NCBI RefSeq assembly: GCF_900101525.1
Contig: NZ_FMZD01000011.1
Span: 23,783 to 87,782 of the forward strand
DNA: 64,000 nt
Direction of reading: 5' to 3'
From: Marinilactibacillus psychrotolerans
Lineage (GTDB): Bacteria > Bacillota > Bacilli > Lactobacillales > Carnobacteriaceae_A
In this document: piece after piece, positions 18,361-28,602 of the stretch
Numbering within the stretch: position 1 is the stretch's first letter
Layout of the letters: the number at the start of each line of letters is the position of its first letter
Translations under genes and position numbers: made by a program
The notes under the pieces: model-generated
What the model was told of the DNA's origin: nothing
The model's database searches: none
Seen by the model: the letters and a program-made list of their open reading frames with translations, nothing else

Positions 18361-18543
18361 CATGAAACACTAAAGAGCTCGCTAAGAGTTTTAATAAATA
18401 ATTTATTGTTTGAGTTATGAAACCAAAAAATTAGATAATTCTATAAAATCCTTTTAGTATATTATATTTTTTAATAAATAACGAAGTGCTATTTTCAGTC
18501 GATTACAGCAGTATCTATTGTTGTGATCTTTTTAACAAATACA

Positions 18544-18552
18544 TGATATAAT
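18544..18552 (+). promoter_or_regulatory. Extended -10 promoter of the DUF5316-like gene
   Basis: TGATATAAT is an extended -10 element, 66 bases before the start. The -35 is poor. The rest of the preceding 180 bases shows nothing recognisable. Confidence 0.5.
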
Positions 18553-18618
18553 AACTACAGATAATCTGATTTTATAACTATTTCTATCTAGTTTTTCTAC
18601 TATAAAGGAGTGTATAAA

Positions 18619-18921
18619 TTGAAAAAAATCAAAATATCCAAGTCTCAACTTTTAATAGTCAGTATCGTAATTATCATGCTATTTTACCTAATCTCCTTAG
18701 TTGCTAATTATGATTTCAACACCATAATCTGGTATTCTTCAATTATTTTAACTGTTCTTGCCATAATTTTATCGGGTGCTTTAGTAAGTGGAGACAGACA
18801 GCGTGGGAGTTATCATTCAAGCCCTGAAAATACAAATCAAGCGCTGAACTATAGTCAAATCATCCTGATAATTGCTATTCCGTTTTACTTAGTGTTGTTA
18901 TTACAGTATCTTATTAACTGA
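18619..18921 (+). CDS. Small membrane protein, DUF5316/DUF3899-like
   Basis: About 100 residues with three hydrophobic helices. The segment ILSGALVSGDRQRGSYHSSPE matches the conserved GxxxSGDRxRxN-type loop of the DUF5316 family of small Firmicutes membrane proteins. A TTG at 18619 is the likely start: AAAGGAG lies 8 bases before it, and the GTG at 18610 is part of that ribosome site. Function is unknown. It is followed within 45 bases by a sortase fragment. Confidence 0.7.
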   Translation: MKKIKISKSQLLIVSIVIIMLFYLISLVANYDFNTIIWYSSIILTVLAIILSGALVSGDRQRGSYHSSPENTNQALNYSQIILIIAIPFYLVLLLQYLIN

Positions 18922-18965
18922 ATTTGGAAATGATACAATCTTAACATAATGAAAAAATTGAAAGA

Positions 18966-19253
18966 ATGAAAGAAAGTCAGATTATGGGAAAAGGTAATTA
19001 TGCATTAGCAGGACATAATTGGAGAGATAAAAAAACTCTATTTTCCCCATTACATCGTGTTAAAAAAGATATGCATATTTACATGAAAGATTTGCAGAAA
19101 GAATATGAGTATCGTATCGATAAAATAATAATGGTAGATCCAAATCGACTAGATGTTATTGAAGATACTAAAACCGCTACACTCACACTAGTCACTTGTA
19201 ATCATGATGGTACGGAACGACTGATTGTTCAAGCCTCTTTAGTGAATTCATGA
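18966..19253 (+). pseudogene. Class A sortase, 5'-truncated
   Basis: The fragment carries the three catalytic residues in correct order: His in GNYALAGHNW, Cys in TLVTCN and Arg in ERLIVQASL. It begins at the point where class A sortases normally have their central beta-barrel (MGKGNYALAGH). The N-terminal membrane anchor and first roughly 100 residues are missing, and stop codons precede it in all useful frames. The ATG used has no good ribosome site. Without an anchor and half the barrel it is very unlikely to be an active transpeptidase. Confidence 0.75.
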
Positions 19254-19381
19254 AACAAAAATTGTATTAGCTTCAGAGAAATACCTAGGCTGAAATAAGG
19301 GGTAGCGTTTTCATAAAATTGTATTAGCGTATTGCTTTCTTAAGATTTCTGAGACATAATTCATTTACAGACATTATATAG

Positions 19382-20839
<1,458 letters not shown>

Positions 20840-20886
20840 AAGAAATCCACTAGAGCAATTAGTAAATGAAATAAACTTTTAAATGA

Positions 20887-20946
20887 AAAATACAATCTCT
20901 ATTAATCTCTATTTATATGAAGTTAATGAGACTGTATTTTTTTCAC
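20887..20946 (+). terminator. Terminator of the GH1 gene
   Basis: Imperfect arms AAATACAATCTCTATTAA and TTAATGAGACTGTATTT are followed by a T run. Confidence 0.7.
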
Positions 20947-21230
20947 TTTTATTTCTAACTCAATAGATGTCCTATTATATACAAAGAGTATTATCATCAT
21001 TGAAAATATTGATCTAAAGACAAAATCATAATGTGCTTAACCTGAAATGATATTAAATCTAACAAGAAGTTTCTAAAATAAATTTAGCTGTACTCATGTT
21101 AAAAAGTAAATCTTTAATATATATATAATTGTGATTCTATTCACTTATTTAAGATTTTGTTGTATAGTTTACGTGTTAACTCACTCGATATAAATTCTGA
21201 TATAAGTAATCAAATTTAATTCGAGAAAAT
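20947..21230. other. Gap upstream of fucO
   Basis: About 280 AT-rich bases. It starts with TTCTAACTCAATAGATG, which repeats the core word of the 51-bp repeat at 1.5 kb once. TTAACTCACTCGATATAAATTC at about 21177 could hold a -10 element. Nothing else is clear. Confidence 0.4.
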
Positions 21231-21246
21231 ATAAGGAGGAATATAG

Positions 21247-22398
21247 ATGTCGAATCGTATGGTATTAAATGAAACCGCTTATTTTGGAAAAGGCGCAATT
21301 CAAGATATTACTTCCGAAATTACAAAAAGGGGATTTCAAAAGATTGTAGTCATCACAGATAGTGGACTTGTTGAACATGGTCTTGTGTCCAAAGTAACGG
21401 ATTTACTTGATGAACAAAATATTTCATATACAGTTTTTGATCAGGTTGTGCCGAATCCAACAGTTCAAAATGTAAAAGATGGAGTAGACGTTGTCAAAGC
21501 AGCGAATGCGGATTGTATTGTCGCAATTGGAGGAGGATCACCAATTGATACTGCAAAAGCCATTGCTATTATCGCAACAAATCCGGAATTCTCTGATGTA
21601 GTAAGTCTGGAAGGTGTTGCAGATACGAAACAGGCCTGTTTACCTATTTTAGCTGTGCCAACTACTTCAGGTACGGCCGCTGAAGTTACCATTAATTATG
21701 TTATTACGGACGAAGAGAAAAATCGTAAATTTGTGTGTGCCGATCCACATGATATTCCGATCGTTGCATTTGTAGATAGTGAAATGATGATGGGTATGCC
21801 AAAACAATTAGCTGCTGCAACAGGAATGGATGCCATGACGCATGCAATCGAAGGATATATTACAAAAGGCGCTTGGAAAATGACTGATATATTGCACATC
21901 AATGCAATTGAAATGGTTGGAGCTGCATTGAGAGATTCTGTTGAAGGAAACTTGGAAGCAAGAGAGCAAATGGCGCTTGCACAATATATTGCAGGAATGG
22001 GATTTTCAAATGTTGGATTGGGTTTAGTGCATGGTATGGCTCACCCATTAAGTGCTTGGTATAATATTCCTCACGGAGTAGCTTGTGCTTCTCTTTTACC
22101 TAGTGTAATGAAATACAATAAAGATTATACTGGCGAAAAATACAGAGAGATTGCTAAAGTACTAAAAGTAGAGAACGCAGATAGTATGAATTTAGAAGAT
22201 GTAAGAAATGCCGCTTGCGAAGCAATTGATCAATTGAGTAAGGATGTAGGAATTCCAGCTACGATTTCTGAACTCGGTGTAAAAAAAGACGATATTGAAA
22301 ATATTGCTAAAGATGCATTAGCGGATGTTTGTACACCAGGGAATCCTCGAGACGCTAGTCTTGAAGATATTATCAAATTGTATACTAATCTTTTATAA
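21247..22398 (+). CDS. fucO: Lactaldehyde reductase (iron-dependent propanediol oxidoreductase)
   Basis: It reduces L-lactaldehyde, a product of rhamnose or fucose breakdown, to 1,2-propanediol with NADH. The 383-residue sequence is collinear with E. coli FucO, with near-identical blocks such as NRMVLNETAYFGKGA, AIGGGSPIDTAKAI, GTAAEVTINYVITDEEK and GFSNVGLGLVHGMAHPL. The iron ligands of the family lie in GMDAMTHAIEGYI and LVHGMAHPL...PHG. It is a single-gene unit closed by a strong terminator. The nearby rhaD supplies its substrate, so it belongs functionally to the rhamnose genes at 31-35 kb. Confidence 0.95.
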   Translation: MSNRMVLNETAYFGKGAIQDITSEITKRGFQKIVVITDSGLVEHGLVSKVTDLLDEQNISYTVFDQVVPNPTVQNVKDGVDVVKAANADCIVAIGGGSPIDTAKAIAIIATNPEFSDVVSLEGVADTKQACLPILAVPTTSGTAAEVTINYVITDEEKNRKFVCADPHDIPIVAFVDSEMMMGMPKQLAAATGMDAMTHAIEGYITKGAWKMTDILHINAIEMVGAALRDSVEGNLEAREQMALAQYIAGMGFSNVGLGLVHGMAHPLSAWYNIPHGVACASLLPSVMKYNKDYTGEKYREIAKVLKVENADSMNLEDVRNAACEAIDQLSKDVGIPATISELGVKKDDIENIAKDALADVCTPGNPRDASLEDIIKLYTNLL

Positions 22399-22412
22399 GA
22401 AATAATAGTTTA

Positions 22413-22453
22413 AAAACCTTTCAGCCATTTTATGGTGGCTGAAAGGTTTTTTT
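22413..22453 (+). terminator. Terminator of fucO
   Basis: Perfect 15-bp arms AAAACCTTTCAGCCA and TGGCTGAAAGGTTTT followed by T residues. Confidence 0.95.
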
Positions 22454-22492
22454 AGAAAATTTTAAAATCACCATGCTATTCAGACAATTTAG

Positions 22493-22508
22493 TTTCTTAT
22501 TTGGAAAT
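22493..22508. promoter_or_regulatory. Operator O1 upstream of kduI promoter (probable IclR site)
   Basis: TTTCTTATTTGGAAAT lies just upstream of the -35 element. It is the exact reverse complement of O3 (22590-22605) and shares the TTTC-N7-GAAA form with the sites at the iclR gene. Confidence 0.6.
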
Positions 22509-22530
22509 TAAGTAAATCACATTAAAACAC

Positions 22531-22559
22531 TTGCATAATAGTAATCGCTTTACTATACT
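22531..22559 (+). promoter_or_regulatory. kduI-kduD promoter
   Basis: TTGCAT (22531-22536) and TATACT (22554-22559) with an ideal 17-base spacer. AGTAA and TTACT half-sites around ATCGC in the spacer form an inverted repeat. Operators flank the promoter on both sides. Confidence 0.8.
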
Positions 22560-22568
22560 TTAGATATA

Positions 22569-22605
22569 ATTTCTTATAAGAAAATACGATTTCCAAATAA
22601 GAAAT
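22569..22605. promoter_or_regulatory. Operators O2 and O3 in the kduI leader (probable IclR sites)
   Basis: O2 is the perfect palindrome TTTCTTATAAGAAA (22570-22583). O3 is ATTTCCAAATAAGAAA (22590-22605), six bases further. Both lie just downstream of the expected transcription start, a position suited to repression. Confidence 0.65.
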
Positions 22606-22630
22606 AAAAAGATTTTAGGAGGAATTATAA

Positions 22631-23461
22631 GTGGAAACAAGATATGCAACAGGACCTAACGATGTAAAACGATTAACAACAGATGAATTACGGAACCAGT
22701 TTATGGTAGAAAAGCTTTTTGTTCCAGGAGAAGTTACTCTAACTTACACACATCATGATCGTATGATATTTGGTGGCGTAGTTCCTACTGGTCATACCTT
22801 GGAAATTTCTTTAGATAAAGAACTAGGTGTAGAGTATTTTCTTGAACGCAGAGAACTTGGATTAATCAACATTGGTGGAGATGGTACGGTAGTTATCGAT
22901 GGAGAAAAATATGAAGTGAATAACCGGGATGGGTTTTATGTTGGAAAAGAAACCAAAGAACTGACATTTGATTCAGTTGACCCTAATAAACCAGCCAAGT
23001 TCTATGTTGTATCCACACCAGCACACAAAAAATATCCAACCGTAAAATTAGACATTAATACTATGACACCCCTTGAAAAAGGAGAACAAAGCACATTAAA
23101 TGAACGTAAAATCTATCAGTATGTACATCCAAATAATTGTGAAAGCTGCCAGCTACAAATGGGATATACCATTTTAGAACCCGGAAGTACATGGAATACC
23201 ATGCCAGCCCATACGCACGATCGTCGTATGGAAGTTTATCTATATTTCAATATGGAACAAAATACTAGAGCCTTTCATTTTATGGGAGAACCGGATGAAA
23301 CGCGTCATTTAGTCATGGCAAATGAACAAGCAGTTATATCACCAAGCTGGTCTATTCATTGTGGAGTGGCTACAGCTGATTATACGTTTATCTGGGCAAT
23401 GTGTGGTGAAAATATCACTTATGATGATATGGACCACGTAAAAATGTCTGAATTAAAATAA
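22631..23461 (+). CDS. kduI: 5-dehydro-4-deoxy-D-glucuronate isomerase
   Basis: It converts 5-keto-4-deoxyuronate, formed when unsaturated uronates are released from oligosaccharides, into 3-deoxy-D-glycero-2,5-hexodiulosonate. At 276 residues it has the family length. The cupin metal motif PAHTHDRRMEVYLYF is present, and the last histidine lies in SWSIHCGVATADYTFIWAMCGEN. The GTG at 22631 has GGAGG 10 bases upstream. It is followed by kduD after 28 bases, so the two form an operon. The substrate would come from the GH105 and GH88 enzymes in this window. Confidence 0.96.
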   Translation: METRYATGPNDVKRLTTDELRNQFMVEKLFVPGEVTLTYTHHDRMIFGGVVPTGHTLEISLDKELGVEYFLERRELGLINIGGDGTVVIDGEKYEVNNRDGFYVGKETKELTFDSVDPNKPAKFYVVSTPAHKKYPTVKLDINTMTPLEKGEQSTLNERKIYQYVHPNNCESCQLQMGYTILEPGSTWNTMPAHTHDRRMEVYLYFNMEQNTRAFHFMGEPDETRHLVMANEQAVISPSWSIHCGVATADYTFIWAMCGENITYDDMDHVKMSELK

Positions 23462-23489
23462 TGATTCAAGAAATTAGGAGGAATAGAGA

Positions 23490-24272
23490 ATGACAAATTC
23501 ATTAAAAGATTTTTCTTTAGATATGTTTTCACTAAAAGGTAAAGTTGCTTTGGTGACAGGTGGAAATACTGGACTTGGTATGGGCTATGTTGTTGCATTG
23601 GCTAAAGCTGGTGCTGATATTATGGTGGCTACTTTTGATAACAATGTTGAAGAAGTTACCACTCTGGTTGAACCTACTGGAGTAAGATTGGAGTTTTATC
23701 AAGCTGATTTAACAAAAATTGACCAAATGGAAGCTATGGTAGAAAAGACGGTAGAAATATTTGGTAAAATCGATATTTTAGTTAATAATGCAGGAGCAAT
23801 TAGACGTGCACCTTTATTAGAATATAAAGATGAAGACTGGAAAGCCGTTATTGATATCAATCAAAACTCTGTTTACTATTTAAGTCAACGTGTTGCTAAA
23901 CATATGGTCTCTCAAGGTTATGGTAAAATTATCAACATTGCTTCAATGTTATCATTCCAAGGTGGTAAATTTGTACCTTCTTATACAGCAAGTAAGCATG
24001 CTGTGCAAGGTCTGACCAGAGCGTTTGCTAATGAATTAGCTGAACATAATGTAACGGTTAATGCAATAGCACCAGGGTATTTTGTATCAGCAAACACTGC
24101 TCCAATCAGAGCAGACGAACAGCGAAATAAAGAAATTGTTGACCGTATTCCTGCAGCTAGATGGGGAGATCCCTCAGAGTTAATGGGCACAATGGTGTTC
24201 CTCGCAAGTCCAGCTTCTGATTATGTGAATGGACATGTATTAGCAGTAGATGGTGGATGGCTAACTAGATAA
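23490..24272 (+). CDS. kduD: 2-dehydro-3-deoxy-D-gluconate 5-dehydrogenase
   Basis: An SDR that reduces the KduI product to 2-keto-3-deoxygluconate (KDG) with NADH. The Rossmann glycine motif TGGNTGLGMGY, the NNAG run, the catalytic Ser region (NIASM) and YTASKHAVQG (Tyr and Lys) are all present in a 260-residue chain. Its place after kduI makes the assignment firm. KDG kinase and KDPG aldolase, needed for the next steps, are not in the window. Convergent transcription with iclR ends at a shared hairpin. Confidence 0.94.
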   Translation: MTNSLKDFSLDMFSLKGKVALVTGGNTGLGMGYVVALAKAGADIMVATFDNNVEEVTTLVEPTGVRLEFYQADLTKIDQMEAMVEKTVEIFGKIDILVNNAGAIRRAPLLEYKDEDWKAVIDINQNSVYYLSQRVAKHMVSQGYGKIINIASMLSFQGGKFVPSYTASKHAVQGLTRAFANELAEHNVTVNAIAPGYFVSANTAPIRADEQRNKEIVDRIPAARWGDPSELMGTMVFLASPASDYVNGHVLAVDGGWLTR

Positions 24273-24287
24273 GGATTCAAAACAAAA

Positions 24288-24326
24288 GTAGCTACCTGGT
24301 CATACGGACTGGGTAGCTACATTTCT
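24288..24326. terminator. Bidirectional terminator between kduD and iclR
   Basis: Arms GTAGCTACC (24288-24296) and GGTAGCTAC (24312-24320). The right side is followed by ATTTCTT and the left preceded by an A-rich run. Confidence 0.75.
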
Positions 24327-25084
24327 TAACGTAAAGTTCCAATTAAGTTTTCTTTTGTTGTGAGCAAATTTTGTTTAAGGGATTCTAATACTTCGTTAGA
24401 GAGACGATATATAGGTAAGCTGATACTGATGGCTCCATAATTCGTTCGTCCAACAGTAATGCTGGAACCAATACAAAACACATCTAAATCATGTTCACCA
24501 TTATCAAAAGCAAAACCTTCTTGGCGAGCTAAGTTGACTTCTTCAAATAATCGTTCAGCTGTAGTAATGGTGTTTTCTGTTTTGCTGATCAGTTCATTCT
24601 TTTCAAGATAATAATTAATATCGTCATCATCCAAATCTGCAAGTACTGCTTTTCCCATTGCAGAACAGTACATTGGTATCGATTTACCGATTTCACTATA
24701 CAAGGAAACAGGTTTTTTGCTAGCGATTTTAGTAATATATTTAATATGATCGAACTCATGAATGCCTAAATGAACCGTTTCTCCTGTGGCCTTTTGTAGA
24801 TCTTCGAGAAAAGGCTGAGCAATTCTTTTTATGCTTAACTGATGAAGACTTTTGTTCGCATATTTTAATAATCTTGGACCTAAACTGAATAACTTAGTAT
24901 CAGGGTCTTTTTGAACATAACCAATTAGAAGTAAGGTATTGAGTATTTTTGAAGCAGTTGGAGGCGTTAGACCAGTATGTTTGGCAATTTCACTCAATCG
25001 GTGTTGTGTATCATCACTCGATAAAAATTCTAAAATATCATCTGCTTTCAACAGAACACTTCCGTAAGCTTGTTTCTGAACCAT
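24326..25084 (-). CDS. IclR-family transcriptional regulator of the uronate genes
   Basis: About 252 residues with an N-terminal winged helix (HRLSEIAKHTGLTPPTASKILNTLLLIGYV) and a C-terminal IclR effector domain (RQEGFAFDNGEHDLDVFCIGSSI). KdgR repressors of pectin and uronate catabolism belong to this family, and it sits between kduID and the GH105 operon, so a KDG-type effector is likely (inference). ATG 25084 has AAGGAG 7 bases upstream; the frame extends 16 codons further without a site. TTTC-N7/8-GAAA operators occur upstream of this gene and around the kduI promoter, consistent with autoregulation. Confidence 0.88.
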   Translation of the reverse strand: MVQKQAYGSVLLKADDILEFLSSDDTQHRLSEIAKHTGLTPPTASKILNTLLLIGYVQKDPDTKLFSLGPRLLKYANKSLHQLSIKRIAQPFLEDLQKATGETVHLGIHEFDHIKYITKIASKKPVSLYSEIGKSIPMYCSAMGKAVLADLDDDDINYYLEKNELISKTENTITTAERLFEEVNLARQEGFAFDNGEHDLDVFCIGSSITVGRTNYGAISISLPIYRLSNEVLESLKQNLLTTKENLIGTLR

Positions 25085-25140
25085 ATGAATACTCCTTATA
25101 ATAAAATTATTTGTGAATGTTTTCTTAAACACAGTGGATG

Positions 25141-25156
25141 TTTCTATATAGGAAAT
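25141..25156. promoter_or_regulatory. Operator upstream of iclR (probable IclR site)
   Basis: TTTCTATATAGGAAAT, of the same form as the kduI operators, in the iclR/isomerase divergent region. Confidence 0.6.
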
Positions 25157-25198
25157 TTTTTTAATTATATCAGATTAAAGTCTGTTTTACAATATTTT

Positions 25199-25256
25199 TT
25201 TCTTATATAGAAATTAAGTTAATCATATAGAAATAAATAAGAAACTTGTATATAAT
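25199..25256. promoter_or_regulatory. Operator and -10 element of the isomerase/GH105 operon
   Basis: TTTCTTATATAGAAAT (25199-25214) matches the iclR-type operators. A partial third copy (ATAGAAATAAATAAGAAA) follows at about 25226. TATAAT at 25251-25256 is the likely -10. Confidence 0.6.
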
Positions 25257-25298
25257 AATGTGAAGGCTTACAAAATATAAAAAGGATGTTGTAAATTT

Positions 25299-26144
25299 AT
25301 GAAATTCAACATAGGGATCAGAGCCCATGATATTGAGAATGAGACTTTAGAAGACTTGGCAAATACTATAGAAAATAAGGGGATACAATCCATACAATTA
25401 GCGTTAATGAAATCTGTAAAAGAATTTCCTTTGAATCAAGAAAGTTTTAATATTGGGTTTGCCAGTAAAATCGGTAGACTTTTTGATGAAAAGGGAATCG
25501 ATATTTCAGTTTTGGGTTGTTACATTAATATGATTCATCCAGATGAAATAGCGAGAAGAAAAGCCTTAGATTTTTTTAAAACGCATATTCGCTATGCTAG
25601 TCAGTTCAAGGCTGCTACTGTAGGTACAGAAACAGGTGGCGTCTATCCAGAGATTCAATTTACAAAAGATAATTATACTGAAGAAGCTTATTTAAAAGTT
25701 GTAGAAAGTATAAGCGAGTTAGTTAATGAAGCTGAAAAATTTGGTGTGATCATGACAGTAGAAGGTGGAATCAACCATCCAATTTATTCACCTAGTATGA
25801 TGAAGCGATTATTAGATGATATTGATTCTCAAAATTTACAAGTGATATTGGACCCTGTTAACTATCTTTATCCAGAAGATACCACAATCGAAAAACAACA
25901 TGCAATCATTGATGAAGCGTTCGATTTGTTTGGAGACAGAATAACCGTAATTCATGCAAAAGATTATGTAATAGAAAACCGTGAACTGAAAATTGTACCG
26001 GTTGGGAAAGGAGAATTGGATTATACTTATTTTATAGAAAAAATTAAACAATCCAAGCCTATGATTCCTATACTGCTTGAAGAAACACAAGAACCTTATA
26101 TTGATGAAAGTCTTCATTTTTTAAAAAATAAATTTATAAAATAA
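25299..26144 (+). CDS. Sugar phosphate isomerase/epimerase-like TIM barrel
   Basis: A 281-residue protein of the xylose-isomerase-like TIM-barrel superfamily (AP endonuclease 2 family). Metal-binding positions are suggested by the Glu in VEGGI, the Asp in VILDPVNYLY, the His in VIHAKDY and the Glu in LLEETQE. Members act as ketose epimerases, inosose dehydratases or hydroxypyruvate isomerases. The exact reaction cannot be read. It lies 24 bases before the GH105 gene and shares its promoter, so it probably handles a sugar released by that enzyme or an intermediate of the uronate route. Confidence 0.8.
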   Translation: MKFNIGIRAHDIENETLEDLANTIENKGIQSIQLALMKSVKEFPLNQESFNIGFASKIGRLFDEKGIDISVLGCYINMIHPDEIARRKALDFFKTHIRYASQFKAATVGTETGGVYPEIQFTKDNYTEEAYLKVVESISELVNEAEKFGVIMTVEGGINHPIYSPSMMKRLLDDIDSQNLQVILDPVNYLYPEDTTIEKQHAIIDEAFDLFGDRITVIHAKDYVIENRELKIVPVGKGELDYTYFIEKIKQSKPMIPILLEETQEPYIDESLHFLKNKFIK

Positions 26145-26168
26145 ATCAAGAGAAAAGGATGACCCGAA

Positions 26169-27266
26169 ATGACCAAAGTAGAATTAAATAAAGATATCAT
26201 TATTGAAAAAATTGACTTACTGGCAGAAAATCTATCAAACATTAAAGATGAAAATGGCGAGTTTCTTTTTGAATTAGACGGTATGATGATTGATGATAAA
26301 AGTTGGCATGTTTGGAATTGGCCGCAAGGAGTTGGTTTATATGGACTTCATTCTTATTATAAACAAACAAAAAATGAAAAAGCCAAATTAATTTTGGATG
26401 AATGGTTCGAACAACGATTACTAGAAGGTTCACCTCCAAAAAATGTTAATACAATGGCTCCCCTTTTAACAATGGCATTTATTTATGAGGAAGAAAATAA
26501 AACAGAGTTCAAGCCCTTTTTAGAACAATGGGCAGATTGGGTAATGTATGATATGCCGCGTACAGATGAAAATGGACTGCAACATATGACGTATGGTCCG
26601 CCCAATACGAATCAGTTATGGGCTGATACTTTAATGATGACCGTTTTACCACTTGCAAAAATTGGGTTGTTATTAGATAAACCTGAATATGTAGAAGAGG
26701 CTAAAAGACAATTTCTACTTCATATTAAATATCTAGCAGATAGAGAAACGGGACTTTGGTATCATGGTTGGACTTTTGAAGGGCATCATCACTTTGCCGA
26801 TGCATTATGGGGACGAGGAAATTGTTGGGCGACTATTGCTATTCCCGAAATTATAGAGATTTTAGATCTTAAAAAAGGGGATCATCTATATGAATTTTTC
26901 GTTGAAACGTTAAATAGACAAGTCGCAGCTTTAGAACAATATCAAGACGAAAGTGGATTATGGCCAACATTGATTAATGAGTCTGATTCTTATTTGGAAG
27001 CATCTGCAACAGCCGGATTTGTTTTTGGTATCTTGAAAGGTATCCGTAAACGCTACTTATCTAGAGACTACTTGCCAATGGCTGAAAAAGCAATTAAAGG
27101 TTTACTAGATAATATTAATGGAGAGGGTGCGGTAGAGAATGTTTCGATTGGAACGGCATTAAGGGAAGAGTTAGATTATTATAGAAATATAAAATTAACA
27201 ACAATGCCTTATGGTCAGTCTTTAGCTATTTTAGCCCTAACAGAATACCTTTATATCTATGTATAG
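26169..27266 (+). CDS. GH105 unsaturated uronyl hydrolase (YteR/YesR-like)
   Basis: It removes the 4,5-unsaturated uronic acid that polysaccharide lyases leave at the non-reducing end. The 365-residue alpha6/alpha6-barrel sequence shows WNWPQGVGLYGL, the catalytic Asp in NQLWADTLMMTVLPLAKIG near residue 150 (Asp143 in YteR), GLWYHGWTF and WGRGNCWATIAI. No signal peptide is present, so it works in the cytoplasm on imported oligosaccharides. Known GH105 enzymes act on rhamnogalacturonan or ulvan fragments. The rhamnose genes downstream fit either substrate. Confidence 0.92.
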   Translation: MTKVELNKDIIIEKIDLLAENLSNIKDENGEFLFELDGMMIDDKSWHVWNWPQGVGLYGLHSYYKQTKNEKAKLILDEWFEQRLLEGSPPKNVNTMAPLLTMAFIYEEENKTEFKPFLEQWADWVMYDMPRTDENGLQHMTYGPPNTNQLWADTLMMTVLPLAKIGLLLDKPEYVEEAKRQFLLHIKYLADRETGLWYHGWTFEGHHHFADALWGRGNCWATIAIPEIIEILDLKKGDHLYEFFVETLNRQVAALEQYQDESGLWPTLINESDSYLEASATAGFVFGILKGIRKRYLSRDYLPMAEKAIKGLLDNINGEGAVENVSIGTALREELDYYRNIKLTTMPYGQSLAILALTEYLYIYV

Positions 27267-27400
27267 TAGTTAAAGTGAACTATTTTAGTTATAAAGTCTA
27301 TTCTTTAATAGCAAACGAATTATAAAAAAGCTATAAAAATTTTAGATTATTAACATATCAAAATCATTTTTAAGTAATAGTCAAAATAAATTAAAAAATC

Positions 27401-27443
27401 AAAAAAACAAGAGTGTAGTTAAAACTACTACTCTTGTTTTTTT
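27401..27443. terminator. Bidirectional terminator between GH105 and araC genes
   Basis: Arms AAAAAAACAAGAGTGTAGTT and ACTACTACTCTTGTTTTTTT with A and T runs on both sides. Confidence 0.9.
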
Positions 27444-28411
27444 GATTTTCTATACACACCTGGATTTAACTGATAGGTTTCTCTAAAAAGTTTATAAAAA
27501 TGAGTTTTATTTTGAAGTCCAATGGCATGACAAATTTCTTCAATAGGTAATTCAGTACTTTCAATTAAAAATCGCGCCCGTTTCATTCTTTCTTCATTAA
27601 CAAGACTTACAAAAGTTTTGCCTGTTTTATTTTTAATGATTTCTGATAGATAATTTGTGCTGTAACTTAAATGACTGGATAACTTTTCTAGTGTAATTTT
27701 CTGATAGTCGTTTTCGATACTTTTTAATACTTCAATAACGATTTTGTTTGCTGAATTTTCTTTTTGTGTAGTATCGAGTGAATAGGTTGTGTTACCAACA
27801 AGTTCCATAAAAAGGATCGGTAGATAGTAACTTAGTATTTCATTCGAGAAAGTAGAAGCTGTAAAATACTTGTTCAGCATCTGGATCATAATAGATTTAA
27901 TTGCAGCATTTTGACTACTTTCAAAAATAATCGACTGTCCTTTAGAATTTTCAGAAACGGTACGAACTAAAAACTGAAATAAACTACTGTCTTGAGCATG
28001 AACTTGACTTAACCAATTCAAATCAAATTTAGTTTGTGGAAAAATAATATTAATTAAAATATCTTCATTTCCTAGAGCTTCAATTGAATGTGTAGAGCCA
28101 TGATCTAACAATAAAAGTTCGCCTTCATTCAATAACATTTGTTTACCATTAATTATTTGACGGCTTTTGCCATTTAACATGTAATTTAATTCTAAGAATT
28201 TGTGAGTATGTTCAGGATACTTTGCGAATCTATTATGTTTACTTATGTAGATTCGGTCATTTTTCAGAAAGTACTGATCAGTTAAAATCATCTTGCCTTT
28301 AGTATATCGGAATGATTCTTTTGGTAAATCCATTATAAATTCCCCGGTCATTCTTTGTTCTCTTTCAATTGAATTATAGTTGTATAAGTATTGATAAACG
28401 ATTTCATGCAT
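27428..28411 (-). CDS. AraC-family regulator with N-terminal cupin domain
   Basis: A 327-residue regulator. The N-terminal sugar-sensing cupin region (HNRFAKYPEHTHKFLELNYML) precedes a C-terminal pair of helix-turn-helices (EKLSSHLSYSTNYLSEIIKN and IEEICHAIGLQNKTHFYKLFRE). It is transcribed away from the TRAP-rhamnose operon, which begins 300 bases upstream, so it is likely its activator. The effector could be rhamnose or an oligosaccharide (inference). AAGGAG is spaced 9 bases from ATG 28411. The shared divergent region holds a perfect palindrome and a hairpin. Confidence 0.88.
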   Translation of the reverse strand: MHEIVYQYLYNYNSIEREQRMTGEFIMDLPKESFRYTKGKMILTDQYFLKNDRIYISKHNRFAKYPEHTHKFLELNYMLNGKSRQIINGKQMLLNEGELLLLDHGSTHSIEALGNEDILINIIFPQTKFDLNWLSQVHAQDSSLFQFLVRTVSENSKGQSIIFESSQNAAIKSIMIQMLNKYFTASTFSNEILSYYLPILFMELVGNTTYSLDTTQKENSANKIVIEVLKSIENDYQKITLEKLSSHLSYSTNYLSEIIKNKTGKTFVSLVNEERMKRARFLIESTELPIEEICHAIGLQNKTHFYKLFRETYQLNPGVYRKSKKQE

Positions 28412-28580
28412 AATATCTACTCCTTTAGTTAAGATTATAAACCATTTGAATGCGATTTCAATTTGTTTGTGTATTATTTTACATTTAATTTATAATAGGA
28501 GAGTATTATCCGATAAATGGTTACTTTTTTACATAGATCTCGTCATTGGTTAGATTCGCTGGAGTCGATATGATGTAAGT

Positions 28581-28602
28581 GTAATTAAAGCGCTTTAATT
28601 AC
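28581..28602. promoter_or_regulatory. 22-bp perfect palindrome upstream of the TRAP operon
   Basis: A perfect palindrome centred on AAAGCGCTTT with arms GTAATTAAAGC. The core is that of LacI/CcpA-family operators; the outer TG/CA of a canonical cre are replaced. It may be a catabolite-repression or specific regulator site. A hairpin (CAAATACT/AGTATTTG, 28651-28674) lies in the leader just before the ribosome site. Confidence 0.6.

Noticed and set aside
22541..22553. AGTAA/TTACT repeat in the kduI promoter spacer as a cre site
   Set aside because: The symmetry is real but the required TG and CA ends are missing; it is mentioned only with the promoter.
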